Source: Adiantum capillus-veneris
Taxonomy: Eukaryota > Streptophyta > Polypodiopsida > Polypodiales > Pteridaceae
Assembly: GCA_014529385.2 (NCBI GenBank)
Contig: CM043962.1
Coordinates: forward strand, 45,139,598 to 45,203,597
Length of the DNA stretch: 64,000 nucleotides
Direction of reading: 5' to 3'
Below, in pieces: positions 12,172 through 23,640 of this stretch; positions within the stretch are counted from its first letter, which is position 1, and each line of letters begins with the position of its first letter. The notes beneath the pieces are model-generated. The model was given only the letters and a program-made list of their open reading frames with translations, searched no databases and was not told the DNA's origin. The translations under genes and the position numbers were made by a program.

Positions 12172-13725
12172 TGTAACATTTAATGCACTAGTAACTTGTG
12201 TGAAGCGGAAATTGATTACATAGTGAGCATCTCATTAAGAACAAGTTCCTAATGAGCATAAAGAGAGTACTTAATTTGAGAAAGCAACATAGCAGTTTAC
12301 ACCTAGCTCATTTGGCATTGACAATACTTGAAAAGAGAGAGAAATAGAACAATTGACAACATTTGAGGACCGGACTTACATGGAGCCGGTCCCCCTTCCA
12401 TAAAGGCTTTATATTATAGATTCTCCCATCAAAGGAGACTTTTGTACAATAAAATCTTTGTGTTCCTCAAAAAAACTAGTTGGTGCAATGAAGATAGAAG
12501 CTTCATGCAACAAATTATGCTTGAAAAACATACCTAGTGTCCCTAGCCTCAATCCCAAGACCTCACACACCTTCAAAAATGGTGAGAGCTAGCAGGGAAT
12601 GAGGATAGATTGAGAGGAAGAAGATGTATCTTACGAGAAAGAAGTATTCGCCTCACATAATCACTCTAATAGCATAGCTTAGCTTAGTAATTAGCATGAT
12701 AGAGGAGATGAGCATGCCATTGAAGCTTGGCTCTTGGTTGGATTTGCATTCCATAGCCAAGAGTTGTTGGTGTAGGCCTCTACTTCTCAATGCTTGGAGA
12801 AGGAGATAGAGTTCTTGATCAACACATAACTTGTGTGTGTGTGTGTAGAGAAAAGTGTGTAAGACTAAAAAATGCCAAGCTTTCTCTCTCTTGGTCAACC
12901 CCTCTTGCTTTTTGCTCATGCTGGCCTCTCATTGGCTCCTGCAAAGCTTAGCCAATCACAAATTAGAAGCATAATTGATAGCCTTGTGACATGTGTCCCC
13001 CTTCCCCTTTTGTGAGAGATTTAGGTAATTAAGTAATTCATCTAAACTCTCATTGGACCTTTTTGTCTTCTGGGCAATAGGAATCAGGCAAGCCATTGGG
13101 CTGCTAGATCCCTTGGTAGACTGTCCAATAGTCTTCTAGGGAGCTTAATTTCTATTGGTTCTTTTATCAAGAATTTTTAAATTGATTATACTAAATTTAC
13201 TCTAGCCTAATACTCATTGGTCCACCTCTATGGCCATCCAATAGGATTTGAGGGGAGATTGGGAGCAATGGGGCTAGGAGCGTGACAGGTGTCCAGTATT
13301 CCCTTTGTGTAAAGGGGGAGCTTTGGAGTGTGTGTGTGTGTGTGTGTTTCTCTCTCATCCCTTAAAATAAGGGCTTGCCCCCTCCTTCTTAGGGATGTGG
13401 GAAGACTTTTTAGTCTTCCCATCAGCATCCAATATTTCCCTTACTTTGGCCTTTGGACAATACAATTAAAATTATGAACTTTAGCCTATGGAAGTCTTAA
13501 TGTGGGTGAGCCTTAGGTCTTTTAAGCCCCATTGAATCATATTTCTCTTTTGCAAAGATTGTCCCCTTTGGATCCCTAAAGTTTTCCTCCTTTGGATCCC
13601 TGACAGAGACCGGTCTGCTAGCCTTACCAATATTCTAGCTTTTATCCCCTGGTACTTCCCCATATTAAATGATCAGTTTAACATGAGAAAATCATTTGGG
13701 AGTATTAGATATTAGTTTTATGACA
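12172..13725 (-). repeat. CV2 3' LTR (1554 bp)
   Basis: Starts TGTAACATTT and ends TTATGACA. It matches 19937-21472 throughout and the CV1 LTRs more loosely. A short TG run lies at 12832-12846 where the partner LTR has one of 69 bp; a second TG run lies at 13329-13347. Confidence 0.95.
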
Positions 13726-14089
13726 TTACCTCTCTCTTAAAATCATAGTCTTCCTCGACTATGAGGTAGAGAAGATAAAGCCTAGTCATTAGTTTGTTTG
13801 CTCTGATACTCCCTACGACACCGTTCTAGAATGGATGACTAGTCCATTTGGTGCTTGAGAGCATTAGCTTCCGCAAGCATGTCTTCACATTAGTGCATAT
13901 CAATCTTCCATAGTAGAGTGACAAGCTCTACTTGGTGTTTGGGAGACGTCGTCCCCACAAACTTGATCCGAAGCATGCATACTCATTGACATTTGTGCAT
14001 AGTAAAGAAAAAGAGAGTCTTATAAGACAAAAAATTTGTTCATTTAAACATATTTACATTTGCTTACTCTAGGGAATCATTGTAAGCAT
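13726..14089 (-). other. CV2 polypurine tract and 3' untranslated region
   Basis: On the minus strand TTTTAAGAGAGAGGTAA (13726-13742) sits directly before the LTR start and is the polypurine tract. The rest corresponds to the CV1 3' untranslated region. Confidence 0.7.
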
Positions 14090-15340
14090 TGACAAGGTTT
14101 AAATTATACTTTAATTGTATGCCTTGTATCCATCTAGCATCTTCAAAAGAATAATTTTTAAACTTGATAAGATATTGTCGGATAGTCATTACTCAGTTGT
14201 AATACCTTGTCTTTGTGTCGGAGAATGGACTCACACTGCAACACCTCTTCTTAGTCCTCGATCTTTGGTGGGTCTTCAATGATTTCTTCTTGAGGTGGAT
14301 CTCCTTTATAACGTTTTAGTAGGCTCACGTGGAAAGCATTGTGTATGAGCCAATGGTTGGGCAACTTAAGATTGGCCTAAGAATTTGAAAGGGACCATAG
14401 TACCTTTTTGCTAACTTAGCATAGTACTTTTGGTGCCCTATAGGATTCTTGCCCGTTGTGTGCCTTAATTGAGCCTTGGGAAACTTAAGCAAGACCCAAT
14501 CATTTTGTTTAAATACTAGGCTCTCCTGTGCTTATCAACAACAGCCTTTTTCCTTTTATGAGAGATGGATATAGCATCTTTAATCTTTTTGAAAGATTCT
14601 TGCAGGTCTCGGCTATATTCATCTGTAGAGCGAAGATCTTCCCATGTACCTTGAGTAGCAAGGGACTTTTTTTATCTTCCCTCTATCACCTCAAAAGGTG
14701 CTTTTCCCGTGGAAGTATGTATAGTGTTATTGTAGGCATACTCCACTAAGGGTAAGTACTTCACCCATTGGGACTTTATCTACTTTTGTGACATAAGATT
14801 TTAGTAGATCAAGAATGGTTAGGTTAGCTATTTCACTTTGGCCATCCGTTTGGGGATGATAGGCCAAAGAGAAGTTTAGCCTTGTACCTAAATTCTCAAA
14901 GAGACATTCCAGAAATTATTGGTCATTCTAGGATCTCTATCTGACACTATAGACATTGGCAAGCCATGGTATTTGAAGATTTGTGATATAAAGATGGTTG
15001 TCATTTGATCGGCCTTGATAGTCTTTTTGACAGGTATGAAATGTGATTGTTTGCTAAACTTCTCTACTATTGTCCATATTCTCATATTCCCATGGATAGA
15101 CTTGGGCAATCTAAAGATAAAATCCATGGATATACTCTCCCATTGTGAATTAGGAATTGGCAATGATTGAAACAATCTAGGTTGCTTCCCTCTAGCAAAA
15201 TGCATCTTTGGGCATACCACACATTTTGAAACATAATCTTGTATGTTTTCTTTCATGGCAGGCCAATAGAAATATGTTTCTATCCCTTTTAGGGTAGACT
15301 GAATCTCTCTATACCCTGCATAAGGAGGAGCGTGAGATTC
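14090..15340 (-). pseudogene. CV2 integrase and chromodomain
   Basis: The integrase runs from about 15340 leftward. It has the zinc-finger end (YVSKCVVC), the catalytic core with the first Asp in SISMDFIFRLP and the second in SIVSDRDPRM, then YHPQTDGQSE holding the Glu at about 14830-14870. Beyond a frameshift come the tail and chromodomain remnant (YLIKFKNYSFEDARW, about 14110-14180). This is the core that CV1 has lost, so CV2 shows what the family integrase looked like. Stops and frameshifts from 14800 downwards make it non-functional. Confidence 0.85.
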
Positions 15341-16310
15341 ATCATTACTTTCTCACGTAGTGAGTTATTAATGCATAGTCTATTGCCATAGAGAAGATAA
15401 CCATCTTGTAGGGTAAATGGTTTTTCCTTCTTCCCTAGTGCAAGGGCTAAAATTACATCTCTAAAATTGGGATTGATAGCGTACTCATCTATCATAGAAG
15501 ATATATCATTGTGAGTTGCTATGGACACCGTATTCACTCTTTTTCGTCTTGAGAGTGCATTGGCTACTTGATTATGCTTGCCAGCAATGTGAGCAATATG
15601 AAAATGTCATTGCGAAAGAAAATTTTCCCACCTCATTTGTTTGTTGGAGAGCTTGGTCTACGTCATGAAGTACTTAAGGCTTTGGTGATCCGTTCGCAGA
15701 ATGAAAGGAGTCCCCAATAAGAAATGCTTCCACGAATCTAGAGCATGTAGAACTGCTAAGAGTATACCACACATTTAGAAACATTTGGAAACATACTCTT
15801 GTATGTTTGCTTTCATGGTAGGCCAATAGAAATATGTTTCAATCCCCTTTAGGGTAGACTGAATCCCTCTATGCCCTACATAAGGAGGAGCATGAGATTC
15901 ATACATTACTTTCTCACGTAGTGAGCTAGTAACACAGTCTATTTCCATAGAGAAGATAACCATCTTGTAAAGTGAATGGTTCCTCTTTCTTCCTTAGTGT
16001 AAGGGATAAAATCATATCTCTAAAATCAGGATCAATAGCATACTCATCTATCATAGAAGATAGATCATTGTGAGTTGCTATGGAAACCACATTCACTCTC
16101 GGCCATCTTGAGAGTGCATTGGCTACTTGATTATGCTTGCTAGCAATGTGAGCAATATGAAAATGAAATTGCGAAAGAAAATTTTCCCACCTCATTTGTT
16201 TGTCGGAGAGCTTGGTCTGTGTCATGAAGTACTTAAGACTTTGGTGATCCGTTCGCAGAATGAAAGGAGTCCCCAATAAATAGTGCTTCCATGAGTCTAA
16301 GGCATGTAGA
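15214..16310 (-). repeat. CV2 internal tandem duplication, unit about 550 bp
   Basis: Sequence from 15214 (ATACCACACATTT) repeats from 15764 with the same order: integrase zinc-finger region, linker, end of RNase H. The two units have diverged by many substitutions, so the duplication is not recent. It duplicates the RNase H to integrase junction and disrupts the polyprotein. Confidence 0.85.
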
Positions 16311-17659
16311 ACTGCAAGAAGTTCCTTTTCATATATGCATAGAGATTGCTCAACAGGGTCAAGCCTTCGACTTTCATAGGCTATGGCGTGCCCTTCTTGG
16401 AGCAAAACATCTCCAAGGCAATCACCACAAGCGTCTGGACCTCAAATGGCTTTGAGAGATCCGGTAGTGTAAGCACATGTTGAGAGATAAGCTTCTCTTT
16501 AAGCTTCTCAAAAGCATTGTTCTCCTTGCTGGACTTCATATACCTAACATTTTTCTTGGTTAGGTCATGTAATGGTCCTGTGATTTGTGAGAACTTTTCT
16601 ATGAAGCGTCTATATTATGCACACCTACCTATAAAACTTCTTAGTTCATGAAAATTCCTTGGATTAGGCCATCCTTTTATTACCTCTAACTTCGATGGAT
16701 CCATTTGGATGCCATCTTGAGAGATAATGTGACCTAAATACTGAATCTCTTGTAAGAAAAATTCACTTTTCTTTCGACTTATATAAAGCTTATTCTCTCG
16801 TAAAACTTGAAATATTACCTTGAGGTGTTACTTGTGTTCGTCTAATGAATTAGAGTAGATGATTATATCATCAAAGAACACTCCAATGAGGCTTGAATAG
16901 CTTCTCCATCAAGCAGTTAAATTGGCTGGTGCATTGGTCAAGCCAAAAGGCATGGCAATGTACTCGTAAATACCAAATGTAGTGCAAAATGCGGTCTTTA
17001 CAATGTCTTGATCAACTATCCTTATTTGATGGTAGCCACTTTTTAGGTCAATCCTACTGAAGTAGGTTGACCCCTGTAGCTTATCAAATAGGTCTTCTAC
17101 CCGTGGAACAGGAAACCTATTCTTGATAGTGATTCTATTTAATGCTTGATAGTCGACACACATATGATATGTGCCATCTTTCTTTTGCACTAATAACATT
17201 GGTGAACAAAATGGAGATGAGCTAGGCCTAACCATGCCTTTCTCAACTAGCTCATGCACTTGCCGCATAATCTCCTCTTGTTGAGTTTGAGAAAATTTAT
17301 AAGGAGGTTTATTAGGTGGTAAGCTTCTTGGAAGAAGCTCAATTGCATGGTCGTCATCCCCTCGTTTGGGAGGTAGATCACAAGGAATGTCGTCAATAAA
17401 AACATCTTGAAACCCCTTCAGGAACTTGGATAACACTAATTTCTTTTGATTGTTTATATTTTCTTTTGCTAAAACATTAGGCTCATTTTGAGAATCTTTA
17501 ACAAAAATCATGTACACAGAAATAGAGCTCTTTATTGACTTATTGAAAGCTTGCTTATGTACAATAGGTATGGTACTACCCAACTCCTTAGCATCTATGT
17601 ACATATCTTTTTCCCTGAACCTAAAGTAGATTTGTCTTTCAGGGAATTTAACATTTGCA
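15541..17659 (-). pseudogene. CV2 reverse transcriptase and RNase H
   Basis: The RT fingers and palm start are well preserved up to 16909 ([38 protein letters not shown]). A frameshift or deletion at about 16915 follows, and the catalytic FDD box region near 16870 is out of frame. RNase H is readable at 15926-16405 with YEKELLAVLHAL and RTDHQSLKYF, and again in part in the duplicate at 15600-15760. Useful as the reference for CV1: CV2 keeps Arg or Gln codons where CV1 has stops. Confidence 0.88.
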
Positions 17660-19514
17660 GCCATGCAATCAAACCATGGTGCCCCTAGGTACATCCTCAT
17701 GCTTGAGAGGAGAGATGAAGAAATCCTCCTTGCCCACACAGCTTTGGACATGGAGCCTCAATTTCCCAATTAAGGGAGTGACCGAGGCTTCTTGCCCCTT
17801 GAAAGCACCATCGGTAGGTAGGACATCTCCCATCTCATAGGCTTGGATGCCTAGATTGGTGGCCAACTCTGTGGATATGAAATTGTGAGTAGAACCAAGG
17901 TCAAAGAGAATGAAAGCATAATGTTCTCTTACCTTTCCCCAAGCATGGCATAGAGGAGATCCTTTGTGATGAGCATCCTCTTCTTGAATTTTGACCAAGG
18001 TAGCTCTAGGAGGCTCATTACGCGTATTCTTGTGGGGACAAGCACGATAGGCATGTCCTTGCTCCCCGCACTTGAAACAATAGTTATCTTTTTTATAATG
18101 CTCTAGATATTTAGGAGAGAGTTTATTTTTTCCTTTACAAACTCCCTTCTCCTTAGCTTTGTTGTTGTTGGTGTTGCCTTTGGGAGACTTTTGGACGTTG
18201 TCCTTCCCCTTATGCTCGTTAGGTCCTTGTTTTTCGTGGGCTTAATTTTTCTCTTAGCCCCTTGTTGGAAATTGATTCTTGAAGCTAGCATGGTATGGTG
18301 TATGACCGCAGATATGGTGCTTGGCCTTTGGGAGTTAACATACTCCACCATATCCTCGGTTAAACCCGCACAAAATTGTTGTTTTTGCTCTCCAAAATCC
18401 ACCCTTTTGAAGACAGTGGCTTTAAGGTGTAAATCCCAAAACTTGTCTACATATTTGTGAATAGATTCGTAGGGGAGAGAACTTCAAGCTTCACCATTCG
18501 ACGAGTACTTTGTCTTTGGCATCGATAGCCAAAATATTGATGGAAGCTCTTAAAGCTTTCCATGTTTGTGGAGCTTCATTTTCTCATAGGCTAGACCACC
18601 ATTCCCTTGTGGACTTTTGAAAGCCCATGGCTACATGACATAGCTTAGAGGACTCCATGAAGCCCTCATCTCCAAACACCAAAGGCCAAGACTTTGTCTG
18701 TAGCACCAAAAGTGCCATCGTAGGTAAGGAAAGAGATGTTCTTTCCTCCCTCTTTTGAAAATTTTGAGCTTGGACAACCTCTTTCTTTCCTATGGCCTCT
18801 TCTTTTAGGTGGTTCAAGAGTTGCACCATTACTTTCTTTTGAAGAGGAAGAGTTTGAGGAGGATGGAGAAGAAGGTGAGCTCTTTTTTGCCTTTTTATTC
18901 CCTTGTTCCTCCTTGTCTGCACCATCACTTTCTTCAAAAGAGGAAGAGGATGAGGAAGATGGAGAAGAGGGTGACCTCTTTCTTGCCTTTTTCTTCTCTT
19001 GTTTTCTCTCTTCCTTCTTACCTCTTTGAATTATGGTGTAGATAAGTATGCCATGGTCTTCACCATTTAGGGGATGCTGGAAAGTGTTTTGCCCGCTGTC
19101 TTTGTGGAGCCATCTCCACCAAGGTGACAAAAGACTCACTTATTTCTTGTTCTTTTGATGGGGGCTCTACCGTGGAAACTTGGATTATCCTTTGAGAGGG
19201 AGATGCATCATCAAGTAATGAATTTTTGAGCCTTTCGTACGGATCTTTCTCTTCTTCCCTTATCGGAGAGAGTCCTCTTTCCGAAGTCTCACATGAGGCT
19301 TCCTAGGTACTCTCTCTTCTTGGTGGGGAGTTTGGCGAATACGATGGGTGCACAATTGCTATAGCACTTTACCTTGGAGGGATGGATTGCCCAAGGATTG
19401 TTGAAGACTAGAAACAAGATAATTTACAAGCATAGGGGCATCATTAGTTGCTCTTTCATTAGCAAAATCAAAGCTGTCAACATTTATCTCGATATCTTTT
19501 CCCTTGTCATCCAT
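17660..19514 (-). pseudogene. CV2 gag and protease
   Basis: The start at 19514 (MDDKGKDIEINVDSFDFAN) aligns with the CV1 gag start. It has the same Ser- and Lys-rich low-complexity block (about 18800-19000), gag core fragments, a CCHC knuckle (YCFKCGEQGHAYRAC, about 18040-18085) and a protease with FDLGSTHNF at about 17900. Several frameshifts and stops break it, and part of the gag core near 18670 is missing. The active-site triplet reads D-L-G, one C-to-T step from the D-P-G of CV1. Confidence 0.85.
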
Positions 19515-19923
19515 ACTAGCAAATTTTAGGTGTAAATTTTTACTTTTACTTTGGCACTTCAAGCCCTAGTTGCTACTCTCTTTAACTTCAAAGATAAGCA
19601 CTCAAGAATCTATACCCGTGGCCCGAATATTATTGATTTCAAGGAATAGAAGAGAGGGTTCAATAGAGCCAAGCCAGCATCGATTCCTGTTTAGCTTCTA
19701 ACTCGCTTCTAATAGCTCAATAATGGTTAAGCCATAGGCAAGCCCCTTAGGACTCCATTATTAAGACCATAGCTCTCAATGTTATCCCCGTTAACTATAT
19801 AAAGCAGGTGTGCTTCAAGGATTAAAAATCCCCATTCTACTTACCCTTTTGCAATAAATAACACCAACCATTTTTAGCAAGCTTGAGGACCTCACTTCTT
19901 GAGCAAGAAAAGAGAAACCAATA
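19515..19923 (-). other. CV2 5' leader
   Basis: Untranslated stretch matching the CV1 leader. Nothing else seen. Confidence 0.6.
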
Positions 19924-19935
19924 GCTCTGATACCA
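19924..19935 (-). other. CV2 primer binding site (tRNA-iMet)
   Basis: TGGTATCAGAGC on the minus strand, one base from the LTR end, as in CV1. Confidence 0.92.
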
Positions 19936-19936
19936 A

Positions 19937-20527
19937 TGTAACCCTAATGAGCATAGAGAGAATACTTAATTTGAGAAATCAACATAGCAATTTACACCTA
20001 GCTAATTTGGCAATGACAATACTTGAAAAGAGAGAGAAATAGAAAAATTGACAATAGTTGGGGACCGGACATACATGGAGCCGGTCCCACCTCCATAAGG
20101 CTTTGTATTATAGCTTCTCCCATCAAAGGAGACTTTTGTACAATACAATCTTTGCGTTCCTTGTTGACAAAACTAGTTGGTACAATGAAGATGGAAGCTT
20201 CATGCACCAAATTATGATTGAAAAACACACCTAGTGTCCCCAGCCTCAGTCCCAAGACCTCACACACCTTCAAAAATGGTGAGAGCTAGCAGGGATTGAG
20301 GATAGATTAAGAGGAAGAAGATGTATCTTACGAGAAAGAAGTATTATCCTCACATAATCACTTGAATAGCATAGCTTAGCTTAGTAATTAGCATGGTAGA
20401 GGAGATGAGCATGCCATTGAAGCTTGGCTCTTGGTTGGATTTGCATTCCATAGCCAAGAGTTGTTGGTGTAGGCCTCTACTTCTCAATGCTTGGAGAAGG
20501 AGATGGAGTTCTTGCTCAACACATAAC

Positions 20528-20599
<72 letters not shown>

Positions 20600-21472
20600 C
20601 AAAGTGTGTAAGACTAAAAAATGCCAAGCTTTCTCTCTCTTGGTTGACCCCTCTTTCTTTTTGCTCATGTTTGCCTCTCATTGGATCCTGCAAAGCTTAG
20701 CCAATCACAAATTAGAAGCATAATTGATAGCCTTGTGACATGTGTCCCCCTTTCCCCTTTTATGAGAGCTTTAGGTAATTAAGTAATTCATCTAAACTCT
20801 CATTGGACCTTTTTGTCTTCTGGCCAATAGGAATCAGGCAAGCCATTGGGCTATTGGACCCCTTGGTATACTGTCCAATAGTCTTCTAGGGAGCTGAATT
20901 TCTATTGGTTCTTTCATAAAGAATTTTTAATTTGATTAGACTAAATGTACTCTAGCCTAATTCTCATTGGTCCACCTCTATGGACATCCAATAGGATTTG
21001 AGGGGAAATTGGGAGCAGCTGGGCTAGGAGTCTGACATGTGTCCAATATTCCCTTTGTGTAAAGGGGGAGTTTTGGAGTATGTGTGTGTGTGTTTCTATC
21101 TCAACCCTACAATAAGGGCTTGCCCCCTCCTTCCTAGGGATACGAGAAGACTTTTTAGTCTTCCCATGACCATCCAATATTTCCCCTAATTTGGCCTTTG
21201 GACAATACAATTAAAATTAGGAACTTTAGCCTATGGAAGTCTTAATGGGGATAACCTTAGGTCTTTTAAGCCCCATTGAAGCACATTGATCTTTTGCAGA
21301 CTGTCCCCCTTTGGATCCCTATTTTCCCTCGTTTGGATCCCTGACGGAGACTGATCTGGCAGCCTTACCAATATTCATTCTAGCTTTTACTCCCTTGGTA
21401 CTTTCCCATATTAAATGATCAGTTTAACATGAGAAAATCATTTGGGAGTATTAGATATTAGTTTTTATGACA
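19937..21472 (-). repeat. CV2 5' LTR (1536 bp)
   Basis: Starts TGTAACCCTAATG and ends TTATGACA. Compared with its partner it lacks about 70 bp just inside the TGTAAC terminus, next to the primer site. It carries a (TG)n run of 69 bp at 20529-20597 against 15 bp in the partner. Confidence 0.95.
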
Positions 21473-21477
21473 CTTTG
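21473..21477. other. CV2 target site duplication, right copy
   Basis: CTTTG here; ATTTG at 12167-12171. The paralogous host repeat unit at about 21702-21706 reads CTTTG at the same place, which shows that CTTTG is the original site and the left copy mutated. Confidence 0.75.
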
Positions 21478-21830
21478 GCTTTACTTGAGGACCTAGCCAT
21501 TTAGGATTCTTATCATGGCTCTGGAATTGAAGTAGTCCTTTTGAAATTTTGATTTACTATAGTTATGGAAGTAGATTGTTGTCATTGTTTTGAAAGTTGT
21601 AGTTGAGCCTTGGGGATCCAAATAAAGTTTCCTTGAATATGTGGGGCTCCTTTAGGTATCCAAATCTACTGTGTAGTTTGTGGTTTGGTTGGCTTTGTAT
21701 TTACTTGAGCACTTGGCCATTTATGTATCCACATTTGCTTCATTTTTTTGTTTTGCAATCAGTAGGTAGTTTTTGAGGTGCACTTGGTGATAGGTGGTTG
21801 TGCCTTCCTTAATTGTACTAAAGGAATCGG
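21473..21830 (-). pseudogene. OTA-minus WIPK array, right part
   Basis: The minus strand reads MWIHKWPSAQ, then IWIPKGAPHIQG, then FIWIPKAQLQL in one frame, with a stop before the second. It is the direct continuation of the downstream protease-like domain at 22046-22628 and continues at 12171 beyond the CV2 insertion. Confidence 0.7.
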
Positions 21831-22045
21831 ATGACTAGCAGTTTCAACTTCAAAGCTATCAATAGACTCTGTAACTATAGTGGCCTATATGGGTTGTTGT
21901 GTCTTTATCATGTTCAGAATGTTGGACTCATTCTTGTTTTTGTTGCTGACCTTCTCAAAAAGTTACCTAGTATCTTCCATGGAAGCAAAATTGACATGCA
22001 TTACTTGGTTTCCCATTGTAAAATGCACCTGGTTGTAGAACTAAT

Positions 22046-22628
22046 GTACCATGGTGTGCCCAATATTAGCTCATTATTCAAGGCATCTGGTTGTCGTACA
22101 AAAAAGTTATGGGGACATTCATATCCATTGATGTGTATTGTGAACTCCACAAAACCTGTAGCAATAATGAAAATTCCATTGAAACACCATATCAGAGAGT
22201 TGAGATTTTATAGCCAATTTGGGAATCACCAATGCCTTGATGATTTGGCCATATGGACAAATTTTAAATTGCTTTCTAAGGCCAAATACTTTTACAAGGT
22301 AGTACTTGAAAAGCTCTTCCAAACCATGCTCTCAAAACTTTAGCTAAGATTTGGCCATGTGGTCAAATTTTAAGTTTGTTTCGAAAGTGGGAAATGGGAA
22401 ATTCCCAATTCACTAATATGGTGTTTTGAATCCTATAAATATTATTTTCAAAGGTTGTAGGACTAATTTTGGCATTTGCTGGTACAACTTCAAACTGAGT
22501 GCATTCAAATGAGCACCGGAGTCCACCAACACATGAATAGGTACCAATGTGGATCCTAGATTTACAAAGATGTATGGGTCCACACTTGCTTCATCCTCCC
22601 CAATGCTTGTAATCTGATGCATCCGCAC
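22046..22628 (-). pseudogene. OTA-minus downstream aspartic-protease-like domain (PR2)
   Basis: The frame from 22628 reads IHVLVDSGAHLNALSLKLY with the canonical D-S-G-A active site at about 22492-22533, and a LILGTPWY segment at about 22046-22070, the usual end motif of retroelement proteases. Frameshifts separate the two. Its place is unusual: it lies after the integrase C-terminus (22868-23131) in reading order, not before RT. OTA-plus has a degenerate match in the same place. Family knowledge says such a domain would be a homodimeric aspartic protease; whether this one cuts anything is unknown. Confidence 0.75.
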
Positions 22629-22867
22629 AGTTTTATGTGTCTTGACCTACCCTTTTCTTTGCTTGCTTTTTACTGCATGCTTTCTGGCTTCTTATTGTGT
22701 CTCTTGAATCTCGAGATCTTGCTTCTCTTTCCTATTTCTAGCTATATGTGCCCTTTCGAGCATCTCTTCAGTCAGTGGCAAGTGATATTTTTTAATCTTG
22801 CATCCATTTATCAGCCTTGCATTTTGTGTCCATCCAATATAGAAAGCTTAATGGCCCCAATGGATCA

Positions 22868-23640
22868 TCAGTGGAATGAATCATGAATGGTCCCATTCCT
22901 CGATTTTTCAAACTTTTTTGTTTTTTTCTTAAGAATGTAAACAAGCACATAATCCTCTGGTACAGAGTCTTTGAACTTTACATGCTTGTTGTCATGAAAC
23001 TCTTTCATGCGTCTCTTTTGAGCGTAGATTGTGGCCACTTCCTTTAATCTATATTCATCCAACTTTTCTAGGTCATCCAAATGGTCAGAACATTCATGTG
23101 TAGTCCATTCAAGTTTATTGGCTATCCGCAAGGTTGGAATTTTCAGCCGAAAATGACCTCCTACTTGCCTTGAATGTGCTTCTCACAAGATTGGTATGTA
23201 CTCACTTTCTGATGCACAAAGTCTGAGTTGATTATCTTTGCAACATTTGTACAGTTGGTTCCCAATAAATTCATATGCTTGTGCTTCAGTTTTAATTTCT
23301 TTTATCCTTGTTTTGGACATGTTCACAGGGAAAGAGACTTGGTTCAAACAATCCAAAATATACTTACTCCATGTGGTGCTTTATTCACTTGGAACAATGT
23401 ATAGTATTCCTTAAAGGTGCTACCTGCACATGATTTTCAATTCTTAAGACACATGTGTACATCAAATTTCATATTAGGCCAAAAAACTCCCATTCTCATG
23501 AATTTTTTATATGTTTTGATTTTCCCATGATGGATAAAGTCCATTGTGACATATGGTTCCTTCAGGTACAAAGGAATGTCAGAGGATTCGATGCACAATT
23601 GCAAGATGCCACCCAAAACCCTATGATATAGTCATCGCTA
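22868..23640 (-). pseudogene. OTA-minus integrase with two zinc modules, core deleted
   Basis: In reading order: a first zinc-type module (HHGKIKTYKKFMRMGVFWP, about 23480-23535), a linker of about 80 residues containing YEFIGNQLYKCCKDNQLRL, then the start of a second module (EAHSRQVGGHF). The sequence then jumps to the post-catalytic region IANKLEWTTHECSDHLDDL and IYAQKRRMKEF. The DDE core and the rest of the second zinc module are missing. OTA-plus keeps all these parts in the same order, which supports both the double module and the deletion. Confidence 0.75.

Larger units (their letters stand above)
12172..21472 (-). mobile_element. CV2: chromovirus of the CV1 family, nested in OTA-minus
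   Basis: Both LTRs, the primer site, the polypurine tract and a degenerate gag-pol are present. It is the same family as CV1, with closely similar protein and LTR sequence. It splits the OTA-minus WIPK array. The flanks ATTTG (left) and CTTTG (right) are a 5-bp target duplication with one mutation. It carries many more frameshifts than CV1 plus an internal duplication, so it is probably the older copy. Confidence 0.95.

Noticed and set aside
21831-22343. Plus-strand open frame of 170 aa
   Set aside because: Lies opposite the OTA-minus protease-like domain; its composition is that of an antisense shadow and it has no motif.
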